The position numbers were made by a program, and so were the translations under genes. A DNA stretch of 64,000 nt from Dietzia sp. B32. GTDB lineage: Bacteria > Actinomycetota > Actinomycetes > Mycobacteriales > Mycobacteriaceae. Shown piece after piece: positions 42,203 through 50,667 of this stretch. The stretch spans positions 2,728,001-2,792,000 of the forward strand of contig NZ_CP093845.1 of assembly GCF_024732245.1 (NCBI RefSeq), read 5' to 3'. Position 1 is the first letter of the stretch. Each line of letters starts with the position of its first letter. The notes under the pieces were generated by a model. It saw nothing but the letters and a program-made list of their open reading frames with translations. It was not told the DNA's origin and searched no databases.

Positions 42203-43395
42203 CGGGCTCGCAATGGCTCGACCTGGCATTGTTCGCGCTCGCCGCCGCCGCGGCGATCTCCGGCTGGATCAACGGCGCCGCAGCCTCGGGTTTCGCGCTT
42301 CTCGGCGTGGGCATCGGCGCGACCTCAGGGCTGCTGGTCGCCCCACACCTCGTGCGGGAGATCGACTCACCACTGGGCCGGTTGTCGGCGGGATTGGCGA
42401 TCATCGCCGTGATGGTGGTCATCGGGCAGGTGGCCGGCGTGACCATCGGCCGCGCCGCCCGGCGCTACATCTCTGGTTCCGGCGCCCGACTCCTCGACAG
42501 CACCGTGGGGGCCGTCTTCCAGTCCGCCGCGATGCTGCTGGTGGCGTGGCTGGTCGCCGTCCCGATCGCGGCGCAGGAGGGCCCCGGGCTCGGCAAGGCG
42601 GTGCGGGGGTCGTCCGTACTGGCCAAGATCGACGACGTGGCTCCCGAGCAGCTGCAACGGATCCCCGCCACGTTCACCTCGGTGCTCGGCACCACCGGAT
42701 TCCCGGACATCCTCGGGCCCTTCGGCACGACCCCGATGCAGGAGGTGCCGCCGCCCGATCCGGTCCTGTCCGGTGCCGAGGTGGTGGCCCGCGTGCAACC
42801 GTCCGTGCTGAAGATCCGCGGCCGGGCCGAGTCCTGCAGTCGCGCGCTGGAGGGGTCGGGATTCGTCGCCGCGCCGGGGCTCGTGATGACCAACGCCCAC
42901 GTCGTGGCGGGCACCGGATCGGTGACCGTCGAGTCCGGTGACGAGGAATTGGACGCCGAGGTGGTGGTCTACGACCCCCGCGTGGACATCGCCGTGTTGC
43001 GGGTGGACGGTCTCGACGCGCCGGTCCTGCCGTTCGCCGAGAACCGTGCGCGCACCGGTGACGACGCGATCGTCGTGGGGTATCCGGGTAACGGGCCCTA
43101 CCGGCCGGACGCGGCCCGGATCCGCGAGCGCGTGACCCTGCGCGGCCCGGACATCTACCGCGAGCAGACCGTCGAGCGCGAGGTGTACATCCTGCGCGGC
43201 TCGGTCCGCGAGGGCAACTCCGGCGGGCCGCTGCTCACGCCTCAGGGGCAGATCGTCGGCGTGGTGTTCGGCGCCGCGATGGACGCGGCCGACACCGGGT
43301 ACGCCTTGACCGTGGAGCAGGTCCTGCCGCAGCTCCAGCTCGCCGTCGACGCGCAGGAGCCGGTCCCGACGGGACGCTGCGTCGGGGTCGGCTGA
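42199..43395 (+). CDS. marP: Membrane serine protease MarP (acid resistance)
   Basis: 398 residues. Four CvpA-like membrane helices (5-125) precede a trypsin-like protease with His234 (TNAHVV), Asp263 (DPRVDIAVL) and Ser341 (EGNSGGPLL). Cys213 and Cys394 are placed like the redox-sensitive disulfide Cys214-Cys395 of M. tuberculosis MarP, which keeps cytoplasmic pH neutral in acid by processing the cell-wall hydrolase RipA. Start GTG 42199 overlaps the NUDIX stop. Last gene of the nth operon; a repeat-family-2 element lies after it. Confidence 0.95.
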   Translation: MTGSQWLDLALFALAAAAAISGWINGAAASGFALLGVGIGATSGLLVAPHLVREIDSPLGRLSAGLAIIAVMVVIGQVAGVTIGRAARRYISGSGARLLDSTVGAVFQSAAMLLVAWLVAVPIAAQEGPGLGKAVRGSSVLAKIDDVAPEQLQRIPATFTSVLGTTGFPDILGPFGTTPMQEVPPPDPVLSGAEVVARVQPSVLKIRGRAESCSRALEGSGFVAAPGLVMTNAHVVAGTGSVTVESGDEELDAEVVVYDPRVDIAVLRVDGLDAPVLPFAENRARTGDDAIVVGYPGNGPYRPDAARIRERVTLRGPDIYREQTVEREVYILRGSVREGNSGGPLLTPQGQIVGVVFGAAMDAADTGYALTVEQVLPQLQLAVDAQEPVPTGRCVGVG

Positions 43396-43538
43396 CCGGA
43401 CCGCACGTCCGCCCGCTACGGACCGGCGGGGGGCCTACCCGGAGTCCGGCCAGCCCTCGGTGGGCAGGTGTTCGCCCGGGTGCGGTCCGGCTGGGTCGGG
43501 TTGGGTCGGGCTGGGCACACCAGCAGCGCACCTGACGC

Positions 43539-43662
43539 CGGATACGCTGCCTCGTCGGCTTACGCTGCGGAAATTGTCCATTCCGCGCGCGCTAGTCAAG
43601 CGAGAGCGTGCAAAGAGGACGCGTAAGTCAGTGGACCAGCGTAAGCCGAGGCGGATGCGCTG
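43539..43662. repeat. Repeat family 2, copy B (124 nt)
   Basis: Begins CGGATACGCTGCC and ends GCGGATGCGCTG. TCGGCTTACGCTG near the left end has an exact inverted partner CAGCGTAAGCCGA near the right end (43637-43649), so the ends can pair. The middle has diverged from copy A. The surrounding 43396-43802 region, between the convergent genes marP and the hydrolase, shows no coding sequence. Confidence 0.78.
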
Positions 43663-43802
43663 CGGCCCTGTTCGCTGCGGGGCGTCACGGGCAGGGGCGA
43701 AGCGAGAGTCGAGGCAAGCAAAACCGGGTCTCCGGCCGTGACCCGCGGAGGCAGTGCGCCGGACGAACGGTGGCCGGGAGCGGCAGAGAGCCGGCCGGGA
43801 GC

Positions 43803-44771
43803 TCAGAGCGGGGTGACGCGCCTAGCGAAGTCCACGATGAGCCGGGACGTGACGTCCGGGGCCTCCATCGCCGGATAGTGGCCGGCGCCCGGGACCAGTT
43901 CGGTGGTGAAGTCGCGTGCCCACGCCGAGGACGAGCGGAGGGTCGCCGGCAGGATGAACCTGTCCTCGGCGCCGCTGATCCCCAGTACCGGCTGGGACAG
44001 GACACCCGAGACCGCGCGGCGGAAGTCGCGACCGTCCGGCCGGAACTGGCTGCGCACCATCCAGCGGCGGCTCTCCAACGAGAGGTGGGCGACCTTCGGG
44101 ATGAGCATGGCCCGCCTGAGCAGGGCGGCGGACTCGCGGAAATCCTCGGTCCCGGGCCACGCGGGCCCGGAGCGACTGCGGAGCATCTCCTCGACCGCTG
44201 CCGCGCCGTCGCGGGTGAGGCGCCGTTCGGGCAGTCGCGGCGCCTGGTCCGAGAGCAGGCGGGGTACGAGCGCGCGGCCCTGGGTGCGGTCGAGCAGGGC
44301 AGCGCGGCGCGTGGCGACCGGGTGCGGGGAGCCGACGACGACGAGGCCCCGCACCGCGCGGGGCCGGCGGTAGGCGGCGGTCCACGCGACGAATCCGCCC
44401 TCGCCCTGGCCGACGATCACCGCGGACGAATGACCGAGCGACCTGATCAGGTTGGTGATGTCCGCGGCCAGGGTCCACGCGTCGTAACCCCGAGGTGGCT
44501 TGTCGGAGTCGCCGTGTCCCCGGAGGTCGACGGCCACGGCGTGGAACCCGGCCTCGGCCAGCGCGACCATGGGCGCGCGCATCGTCCACCAGATGCCACT
44601 GAGCCCGTGGACCAGGAGGACCAGCGGGGGGAGCCGACCCGGCGGGGTGTCTGCAGGCAACGCCTCGGCGACGTGCAGCCGGATGCCGTTGGCCGAAATG
44701 TCACGATGCCGCCACGACCCGTCGATCCTGACGATCGACGGGTCGGGCGGCCTGTGAGCGGGAGTTCTCAG
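43803..44771 (-). CDS. Alpha/beta hydrolase, EphE-like
   Basis: About 322 residues. Oxyanion-hole motif VHGLSGIWW, nucleophile elbow VGQGEGG (Gln-Gly in place of the usual Ser or Asp is notable), and HYPAMEAPD for the catalytic His. The order equals Rv3670 (ephE, putative epoxide hydrolase). There is no in-frame ATG, GTG or TTG near the family N-terminus PDPS-x-x-RIDGSWRH; the first candidate is a CTG at 44771 whose TG is shared with the TGA of the upstream gene. Start therefore uncertain. The nucleophile in the elbow reads Gln, so activity is doubtful. Confidence 0.8.
   Translation of the reverse strand: MRTPAHRPPDPSIVRIDGSWRHRDISANGIRLHVAEALPADTPPGRLPPLVLLVHGLSGIWWTMRAPMVALAEAGFHAVAVDLRGHGDSDKPPRGYDAWTLAADITNLIRSLGHSSAVIVGQGEGGFVAWTAAYRRPRAVRGLVVVGSPHPVATRRAALLDRTQGRALVPRLLSDQAPRLPERRLTRDGAAAVEEMLRSRSGPAWPGTEDFRESAALLRRAMLIPKVAHLSLESRRWMVRSQFRPDGRDFRRAVSGVLSQPVLGISGAEDRFILPATLRSSSAWARDFTTELVPGAGHYPAMEAPDVTSRLIVDFARRVTPL
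44715..44745. repeat. Perfect 13-bp hairpin within the 5' end of the hydrolase gene
   Basis: CGACCCGTCGATC-CTGAC-GATCGACGGGTCG. The hairpin starts about 26 nt after the likely start codon and could slow ribosomes or pause transcription. It may be coincidental with codon choice. Confidence 0.55.
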
Positions 44772-45283
44772 GACTTCGCGGCGGGCAAGGGCGTCTCGGT
44801 GACACGCACCGTGCCGGGCCGGGGCTCGTTGCCCTTGGGCATGGCGAGCTTCAGATCCGACACCGAGTCGATGGTGCGCTGCGGCTTCCGGATCTTCTTG
44901 ACCTTGCGGTAGCCGAGCAACCCGAACACCGCGGCCAGCAGGACCAGGACCACGAACACGATGAGGAAACCCATCCAGTCCCAGGTCTTTGTGCCGAACC
45001 ACATCGAGATGAGCTTGGCCCACATGAACACGAACGGGAAGAACGACATCAGCAGCAGGACGAGCGCCACCACGAAGAAGCCGGACCCGGTGGCGGCCTT
45101 CTTCACCTGCTCGGTGACCTCGGTCTTCGCCAGCTCGATCTCGGCGCGGACCAGCGTGGACACCTGCGTGGTGGCGTTCTTGACCAGAGTGCCGATACTG
45201 GCGTCGCCACGGCCGATCGAGTCAGCGTCATGCAGGGGGATCGAGGCCTCGGACGGCTTGTGCGTTCCCTGGGCGTGGCTCAC
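44768..45283 (-). CDS. Phage-holin-superfamily (DUF1469) membrane protein
   Basis: 171 residues from GTG 45283, with GGAGGAA 6 nt upstream. An amphipathic N-terminal half (STLVRAEIELAKTEVTEQVKKA) is followed by two membrane helices (FFVVALVLLLMSFFPFVFMW and MGFLIVFVVLVLLAAVFGLL) and a basic tail. This is the Rv3669-type conserved membrane protein, placed in the phage_holin_3_6 family by resemblance; it is a housekeeping protein, not a phage gene. Upstream of the EphE-like gene and coupled to it. Confidence 0.88.
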   Translation of the reverse strand: MSHAQGTHKPSEASIPLHDADSIGRGDASIGTLVKNATTQVSTLVRAEIELAKTEVTEQVKKAATGSGFFVVALVLLLMSFFPFVFMWAKLISMWFGTKTWDWMGFLIVFVVLVLLAAVFGLLGYRKVKKIRKPQRTIDSVSDLKLAMPKGNEPRPGTVRVTETPLPAAKS

Positions 45284-45364
45284 GGTTGTTCCTCCATAGT
45301 CCGGCGACGGATGCACCGTCGTCCATCGTGCCACGACACGTGGCGGTGTTCACCCGCTACCCGG

Positions 45365-47332
45365 TCAGCCGCGCGTGCCCTTCTCGCGGATCTGGTCCAT
45401 GATCGTCGGATCCGACAGCGTCGAGGTGTCGCCGCCGTCCTTGCCCTCGGCCAGGTTCTTGAGCAGACGCCGCATGATCTTGCCGGAGCGGGTCTTGGGC
45501 AGTTCGGGCACGATCGTGATGTCGCGGGGCTTGGCGATCGGGGAGATCTCCCGCGACACCTCGGCCCGCAGTTCGTCGATGAGCTTCTGGCGATCCTCCT
45601 CCGCGTCCACGTTCCCGCGCAGGATCACGTAGGCGACGATCGCCTGGCCGGTGGTCTCGTCATCGGCGCCGACGACGGCCGCCTCTGCGACCGCCCGGTG
45701 CCCGACGAGCGCCGACTCGACCTCCGAGGTGGAGATGCGGTGACCGGAGATGTTCATGACGTCGTCGACGCGGCCGAGGACCCACAGCGCGCCGTCCGCG
45801 TCCCACTTGGCGCCGTCACCGGCGAAGTAGTACCCCTCCTCGGCGAACCGCGACCAGTAGGTGTCGCGGTAGCGCTCCATGTCGCCCCAGATCCCGCGGA
45901 GCATGGCGGGCCACGGCTCGGTGATGACGAGGAAACCCTGCTCCTCGGCCGCGACCTCCTTGGCGTCACCGTCGACGATGGCGACATCGATTCCGGGCAG
46001 CGGGCGCATGGCGGAACCGGGCTTGGTGTCGGTCACGCCGGGGAGCGGGGAGATCATGATCGCGCCGGTCTCGGTCTGCCACCAGGTGTCCACGATCGGG
46101 ACCTTCCCGCCACCGATGTTCTCGCGGTACCAGCGCCACGCCTCCGGGTTGATCGGCTCGCCCACCGAACCGAGCAGGCGGATCGAGGACAGGTCATGGG
46201 CGGCGGGGATCTCCTTGCCCCACTTCATGAAGGTGCGGATCAGCGTCGGTGCAGAGTAGTAGATGGTGACGCCGTACTTCTCGATGATCTGGAAGTGGCG
46301 GTGCTCGTCCGGCGAGTTGGGGGTGCCCTCGTAGACGATGCACTCGGCGCCGTTCGCCAGCGGGGCGTACACCCCGTAGGTGTGGCCCGTGACCCAGCCG
46401 ACGTCCGCGGTGCACCAGTAGACGTCCTCACCGGGCTTGTGATCGAACACGTTGTGGTGGGTGTACGCGGCCTGGGTGAGGTACCCGCCCGTGGTGTGGA
46501 CGATGCCCTTGGGCTTGCCCGTGGTCCCGGAGGTGTAGAGCAGGAACAGCGGGTGCTCCGAGTCGAAGGCCTCGGGCTGGTGCTCGGTGGACTGCTCGGC
46601 CATGACCTCGTCCCACCAGACGTCGCGACCCTCGATCCAGTCGACGTCCATGCCGGTGCGGCGGACCACGAGGACGTTCTGGACGGATTCGGCGGTCCCC
46701 TCGGCGTCGACACCGTTCCCGGAGAGCGCGTCGTCGACCCCGGCCTTCAGCGGCGCGGGCTTCCCCCGCCGGAACTGGCCGTCGGCGGTGATGACGAGCT
46801 TGGCCTCCGCGTCATCGACGCGGGACCGCAGCGCGTTGGGGGAGAAGCCGGCGAAGACCACGGAGTGGGTCAGGCCGAGGCGGGCACACGCGAGCATCGC
46901 GACGTAGACCTCGGGCAGCAGCGGCATGTAGATGGCCACCCGGTCGCCGGCGACGAGCCCGAGCGAGCTGAGGTAGTTGGCCGCACGGCTGACCTCGTCC
47001 TTGAGTTCGGCGTAGGTGATGTCGCGGGCGTCATCGGTGGGCTCGCCGATCCAGTGGATGGCCACTCGGTCGCCGTTGCCGGCGTCGACGTGGCGGTCGA
47101 CGCAGTTGTGGGCCACGTTGAGTTTGCCGCCGACGAACCACTTGGCGACCGGGGCGTCGGACCAGTCCAGGACCTCGGACCACTCGGTGTCCCAGTCGAG
47201 TCGGCGGGCCTGCTCCTCCCAGAACGCGAGACGATCGCTCGACGCGGTGTCGTACAGGTCGGGCTGCGCATTGGCCTGGGCGGCGAAGTCGGGATCGGGA
47301 GCGAAGGACGGGGCGTTCTCGGGAGCGGTCAT
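45365..47332 (-). CDS. acs: Acetyl-CoA synthetase Acs
   Basis: 655 residues, full length. AMP-binding motif YTSGTTGKPKGIVHT, YWCTADVGWVTGHTYGVYAPL (in parts), DTWWQTETGAIMISPLPG and the acetylatable lysine in PKTRSGKIMRRLL are all present. It makes acetyl-CoA from acetate, ATP and CoA. A perfect CRP box lies 74 nt upstream, so cAMP control is probable. Matches Rv3667. The neighbouring membrane gene at 44768 is on the same strand but separated by 81 nt. Confidence 0.96.
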   Translation of the reverse strand: MTAPENAPSFAPDPDFAAQANAQPDLYDTASSDRLAFWEEQARRLDWDTEWSEVLDWSDAPVAKWFVGGKLNVAHNCVDRHVDAGNGDRVAIHWIGEPTDDARDITYAELKDEVSRAANYLSSLGLVAGDRVAIYMPLLPEVYVAMLACARLGLTHSVVFAGFSPNALRSRVDDAEAKLVITADGQFRRGKPAPLKAGVDDALSGNGVDAEGTAESVQNVLVVRRTGMDVDWIEGRDVWWDEVMAEQSTEHQPEAFDSEHPLFLLYTSGTTGKPKGIVHTTGGYLTQAAYTHHNVFDHKPGEDVYWCTADVGWVTGHTYGVYAPLANGAECIVYEGTPNSPDEHRHFQIIEKYGVTIYYSAPTLIRTFMKWGKEIPAAHDLSSIRLLGSVGEPINPEAWRWYRENIGGGKVPIVDTWWQTETGAIMISPLPGVTDTKPGSAMRPLPGIDVAIVDGDAKEVAAEEQGFLVITEPWPAMLRGIWGDMERYRDTYWSRFAEEGYYFAGDGAKWDADGALWVLGRVDDVMNISGHRISTSEVESALVGHRAVAEAAVVGADDETTGQAIVAYVILRGNVDAEEDRQKLIDELRAEVSREISPIAKPRDITIVPELPKTRSGKIMRRLLKNLAEGKDGGDTSTLSDPTIMDQIREKGTRG

Positions 47333-47405
47333 GAGCGGCTCTCTCTCGGGATCAGGTTTCTCGAACGGCCGGGATCGTCACGGCGGAAGCGACCGGACCG
47401 ATGTG

Positions 47406-47421
47406 TGTGAGCGTAGTCACA
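47406..47421. promoter_or_regulatory. Perfect CRP/GlxR box upstream of acs
   Basis: TGTGAGCGTAGTCACA fits TGTGA-N6-TCACA without mismatch. It is centred about 82 nt upstream of the acs start, on the acs promoter side. GlxR/Crp control of acetate genes is known in corynebacteria. Confidence 0.8.
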
Positions 47422-47538
47422 TGACCTGCGTCGTGTTCGGGATCGCACCCGTCGGGGGTAGGTATGCCGGGAACGGGGGATACGGCCGATGTGACGCGTG
47501 TGCAGACGGGAGAGCCGGGGGGCGTCACAACCGATCGA

Positions 47539-48360
47539 TCACGAGCGGTTGGCGGTGTCGTCCTTTCGCCCGGACGTGTCGCTCTTCTTCTGCGGCGCCG
47601 CGGTGGGCGTCGACTGGCCGGTGGCCGGCGGGGTCGTGGTCTGCGGGGTCGTGGTCTGCGGGGTCGGCTTCTTTGACTCGGCGGCCCCCCGGTCGTCCGT
47701 CGAGGGGCGCGACGATGGCGGGGTCCCGGGCTTCTCGGCGGTGCCGCCGGGGGCGGGCTTCGCCGAGGCCGCTGCCTTCGAACCCTGCGAGCTCGTCACC
47801 TCCCTCTTCGGTGCCTGTGTGCTCGGCGCGGTCCGCTGCGGGTCGGTCGTGCTCGCCGCCTTCGCCTCCGCCTTCGCCTCCGCCTTCGGCTGCGGCTTCG
47901 AACCCGGCGAACCCGGCTGAGGGCCGGGCGTGGTCGCGGCGGGCCCGGAGTCGGGTCCGGCCGACTTCTTCCCAGCAGACGGAGAAGCAGACGATGCCGT
48001 GCGGCGGTCGGCCCCAGGTTCCGTCCCGCCGACCCCGCCCCGGCGGGGAATCTCGATGCCGTAGTACTCGAGCAGCTTGATCTCCTGCTCGGGGGTGAGG
48101 GCGTCGTCGGTGTCGTCGGGCCGGGGGGAGTCGCGGATGACGGCGCGGGTGTGGTCGACGTGCAGTTCGTCGTCGAGGAGTCGGGCGCCGTGGAGGGGGA
48201 CGATCGCGTCGGCGGAGAAGATCCCGGTGGCGACGGTGGCGAAGGTGGCCTTGCCGCTGGCGTCGTCTACGTAGATCTGGCGTACGGCGCCGATCTTGGC
48301 CCCCGTCGAGTCGAAGGCGGTCGCGTCGAGCAGAGCGTCGAGCTGGTCCTTGAGGTTCAC
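47539..48360 (-). CDS. PRC-barrel protein with Ala/Lys/Pro-rich tail
   Basis: 273 residues from GTG 48360 with GGAGA upstream. A PRC-barrel domain (15-95: DSTGAKIGAVRQIYVDDASGKATFATVAT, in parts, and DADAIVPLHGARLLDDELHV-like strands) and an ALTPEQEIKLLEYYGIE motif are followed by 150 residues of low complexity: KAEAKAEAKAAS, TPQTTTPQTTTPP and similar. The tail may bind nucleic acid or cell wall; PRC-barrels mediate RNA-processing or stress contacts. It is divergent from the Fic-like gene (175 nt between). Confidence 0.78.
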   Translation of the reverse strand: MNLKDQLDALLDATAFDSTGAKIGAVRQIYVDDASGKATFATVATGIFSADAIVPLHGARLLDDELHVDHTRAVIRDSPRPDDTDDALTPEQEIKLLEYYGIEIPRRGGVGGTEPGADRRTASSASPSAGKKSAGPDSGPAATTPGPQPGSPGSKPQPKAEAKAEAKAASTTDPQRTAPSTQAPKREVTSSQGSKAAASAKPAPGGTAEKPGTPPSSRPSTDDRGAAESKKPTPQTTTPQTTTPPATGQSTPTAAPQKKSDTSGRKDDTANRS

Positions 48361-48535
48361 GGGGTCTCCGAGGTTAGAGGGGATGGGGCGAGCCGGGCGC
48401 CGAACCCGGCGGATTGGCTGATTACACCAGCTCGACAGCGGTTGAGGCAGCTGAATTTTGCCTGTGTCGGACGATTGGCGTGGGTCGGTGCAGTGGCGGG
48501 GCGGGGCGATCCTGCCGGGTGGGTACCCTCGACCC

Positions 48536-49294
48536 GTGAACTCCACAGCTCCCGACCCGCTCGCCCCGCTCCTGGTGCTGCCCGGGGTGGCCGAGGCGGC
48601 GGACGCGGCCAGGGCCGCGCTGGCGGCGGTGCACCGGCACCCGGCCAACCGTCGCGGATGGCCCACCACCGCCGCCGAATCGGTGCTGCGCGGGGCGCGC
48701 GCGTCCGCCGGCGTGGAGGGTGCGTCCGTGCGCCTGAACTCCGACGGTGAGACCGATGAGGTGCTCTCCGCTGCGTTGCGGGTGGCCGGCGAGCTGACCG
48801 GCGAGTCTCTCGACCGCGCTGTGGCGGTGTGGACCCGGTCCCCTCTGCAGGAACTCGCGCATCTCCATCTCCTCGCCGCCTCCGGGCCGGGTGCGGATCC
48901 CGGGAGCCTGGGGCGCCCGCGCCCCGAACCGGGCGTCGCCGAGCGTCTCCAGGGACTGGCGGAACTGGTCACCGGAGGCACCCGCGCGCCGGCGCCCGTC
49001 CTGGCAGCGGTCGTCCTCGGTGAAATCTCGGGTCTGCGCCCGTTCGGGTCCGCGGACGGGCTCGTCGCGCGGGCCGCGTTCCGGCTGGTCGGGGTGTCCA
49101 CGGGGCTAGACCCCCATTGCCTGGGCGTGCCGGAGGTGACCTTCTACCGGGACCCGGAGGCGCACCGTGCCGCGCTGAAGGGATACATGGCGGGGACCGG
49201 CGAGGGTGTGGCCGACTGGATCCTTCATTGCTGTAGAGCCCTCGAGGCCGGCGCGCGCGAGGCCACCTCGATTGCCGACGCCGCCGGGGGCTAG
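48536..49294 (+). CDS. Fic-like protein with degenerate active site
   Basis: 252 residues from GTG 48536. The layout (PANRRGWPTTAAESVLRGARASAGVEGA at 40-70, in parts) followed by GEISGLRPFGSADGLVARAAFRLVG resembles a Fic domain, where the canonical motif is HPFxxGNGRxxR. Here His is Arg (LRPF), and GNGR reads ADGL, so AMPylation is unlikely. Similar genes in relatives, such as Rv3662c, are labelled oxidoreductase or hypothetical. It may be an adaptor or protein-binding remnant. Alternative: an unrelated helical protein. A terminator follows at 49342. Confidence 0.65.
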   Translation: MNSTAPDPLAPLLVLPGVAEAADAARAALAAVHRHPANRRGWPTTAAESVLRGARASAGVEGASVRLNSDGETDEVLSAALRVAGELTGESLDRAVAVWTRSPLQELAHLHLLAASGPGADPGSLGRPRPEPGVAERLQGLAELVTGGTRAPAPVLAAVVLGEISGLRPFGSADGLVARAAFRLVGVSTGLDPHCLGVPEVTFYRDPEAHRAALKGYMAGTGEGVADWILHCCRALEAGAREATSIADAAGG

Positions 49295-49341
49295 CGAGGT
49301 CGGGCGTACCGCGGGCCCGGTTCGGCTCGGGCAAGTGCGAA

Positions 49342-49369
49342 TGGCGGGTCGGCCGTAGCCGACCCGCCA
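49342..49369 (+). terminator. Terminator after the Fic-like gene
   Basis: TGGCGGGTCGGC-CGTA-GCCGACCCGCCA, 12-bp perfect stem and 4-nt loop, 47 nt past the stop codon. Confidence 0.8.
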
Positions 49370-49760
49370 ACTCACTGCGGTCCATCGAGAGATCCGGGTA
49401 CCAAGCGTCCTGTGGTCCGCCGTGTCGCCGGTCCGGGACAACCGTCGGTGACGGCTGGCGCGGACCCACGGCTGGCTTGCCTCTCGGGCGTCATCCGTCG
49501 CGTGGGTTTCCGAATGTCGATGACGGTGAATCGGGCGGGGGGCCGTGACTTCTCTTCCGTCTCGGTCCTGGCGTCTTCAACACCGTGCCCTGAGCATGCC
49601 GCCTGTCACGGACCCCGGGCGATGGCGAAATCCCACAAGGAATCGGAGGACTCATGAGGCGGTTCGGCTATCGCCCCGGATCGTCTGGCGGGCCGATGCT
49701 GAGGTGTTGGCGGCGCACCCGGTGTGCCCGCCCTACTGCGGCGCGCGCCCGGTGGCCCTG
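49370..49760. other. Intergenic region without clear gene
   Basis: About 390 nt between the terminator and the SerB-like gene. It is less GC-rich near 49510-49650. A short plus-strand frame at 49654 has GGAGG upstream (MRRFGYRPGSSGG...), but it overlaps the 3' end of the opposite-strand SerB gene and lacks a recognisable domain. No RNA structure recognised. Confidence 0.3.
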
Positions 49761-50564
49761 CTACCGCCCCGCACGGCGGGCGGCACGGGCGAACGAGACA
49801 GCCGCGGACCCCACGGCCACCACGATGGCCGCGACCCCGACGATCGGCCCGGTGGCGCGCTCGAGGGTGGGCAGTAGCGGCGTGGGATTGGTGAAGGTGA
49901 GGATCGGCCACCCCCGCTCCAGTGCTTCGCGCCGCAGCGGGCGGTCGGGATTGATCACCGTCGGGTGACCCACCATCTCGAGCATGGGCAGGTCGGTGGA
50001 GGAATCGGAATAGGCGTAGCTCGCCTCGAGGTCGTAGCCGTAGCGCTCGGCGAACGCGCTGATCGCCTCCGCCTTGCCCGGACCCTGGCAGTAGAACTCG
50101 ATCTCACCGCCGTAGCGCCCGTCGACGTCCCGGTTCATGCGCGTGCCGGCGTAGTGGTCCACGCCGAGCATCCGGGCGATCGGCGCCACCAGCTCCTCGC
50201 CCGAGGCGGATACGATCACCAGGTCGTGCCCCAGTGCGCGGTGCTCGGCGAGCAGATCCTGCGCCTCGGAGTACACGGTGGGGGAGACGGTCTCCGTGAG
50301 CCCCGCGGTGACGATCCGCTCGACCTGCTCGGGCTCCCACCCCTTGGTGGCGGTCGCCATGGCCTGGCGGACCTTCCGCATCTGTTCGTCGTCGGCGTCC
50401 GACAGGCTGAACGCGAGCTGCGTGTAGGCGAGGTCGAGCACCGATCGTCGCGACAACAGACCCTCGTCGAGAAAGGACTTGTTGAACGCGAACACCGATG
50501 AGGTCGCGATGATCGTCTTGTCGAGGTCGAAGAACGCAGCCACCCGGCGAGGGCGGTGCGACAT
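49761..50564 (-). CDS. HAD-family SerB-like phosphatase
   Basis: 267 residues. HAD motif I FFDLDKTIIATSS at 11-23, motif II IVSASGEELV, and YAYSDSSTDLPMLEMVG as motif IV. The C-terminal part has one membrane helix (TGPIVGVAAIVVAVGSAAVSF) and a basic tail. It matches Rv3661, a SerB-like protein sometimes linked to septum formation. The ATG at 50564 is close to the first motif; a GTG at 50600 is possible. Divergent from ssd, with the 6C RNA between them. Confidence 0.85.
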   Translation of the reverse strand: MSHRPRRVAAFFDLDKTIIATSSVFAFNKSFLDEGLLSRRSVLDLAYTQLAFSLSDADDEQMRKVRQAMATATKGWEPEQVERIVTAGLTETVSPTVYSEAQDLLAEHRALGHDLVIVSASGEELVAPIARMLGVDHYAGTRMNRDVDGRYGGEIEFYCQGPGKAEAISAFAERYGYDLEASYAYSDSSTDLPMLEMVGHPTVINPDRPLRREALERGWPILTFTNPTPLLPTLERATGPIVGVAAIVVAVGSAAVSFARAARRAGR

Positions 50565-50667
50565 CCTGGGGCCCGGTGGGCGTGGGGCGGACACGCCCTC
50601 GAGGATACGGTTCTTGTGCTGCAACCGCAGATGGGCGATACTTGCGGTGCCCGTGATGGGCATCCCC

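Noticed and set aside
45230-47410. 726-residue plus-strand frame opposite acs
   Set aside because: Antisense of the acs gene; no coding signal of its own.
49654-49968. Plus-strand small gene with good Shine-Dalgarno at 49654
   Set aside because: It runs antisense into the SerB-like gene, and its composition (Arg, Pro, Ala-rich) is that of a chance frame; recorded only as an unexplained region.
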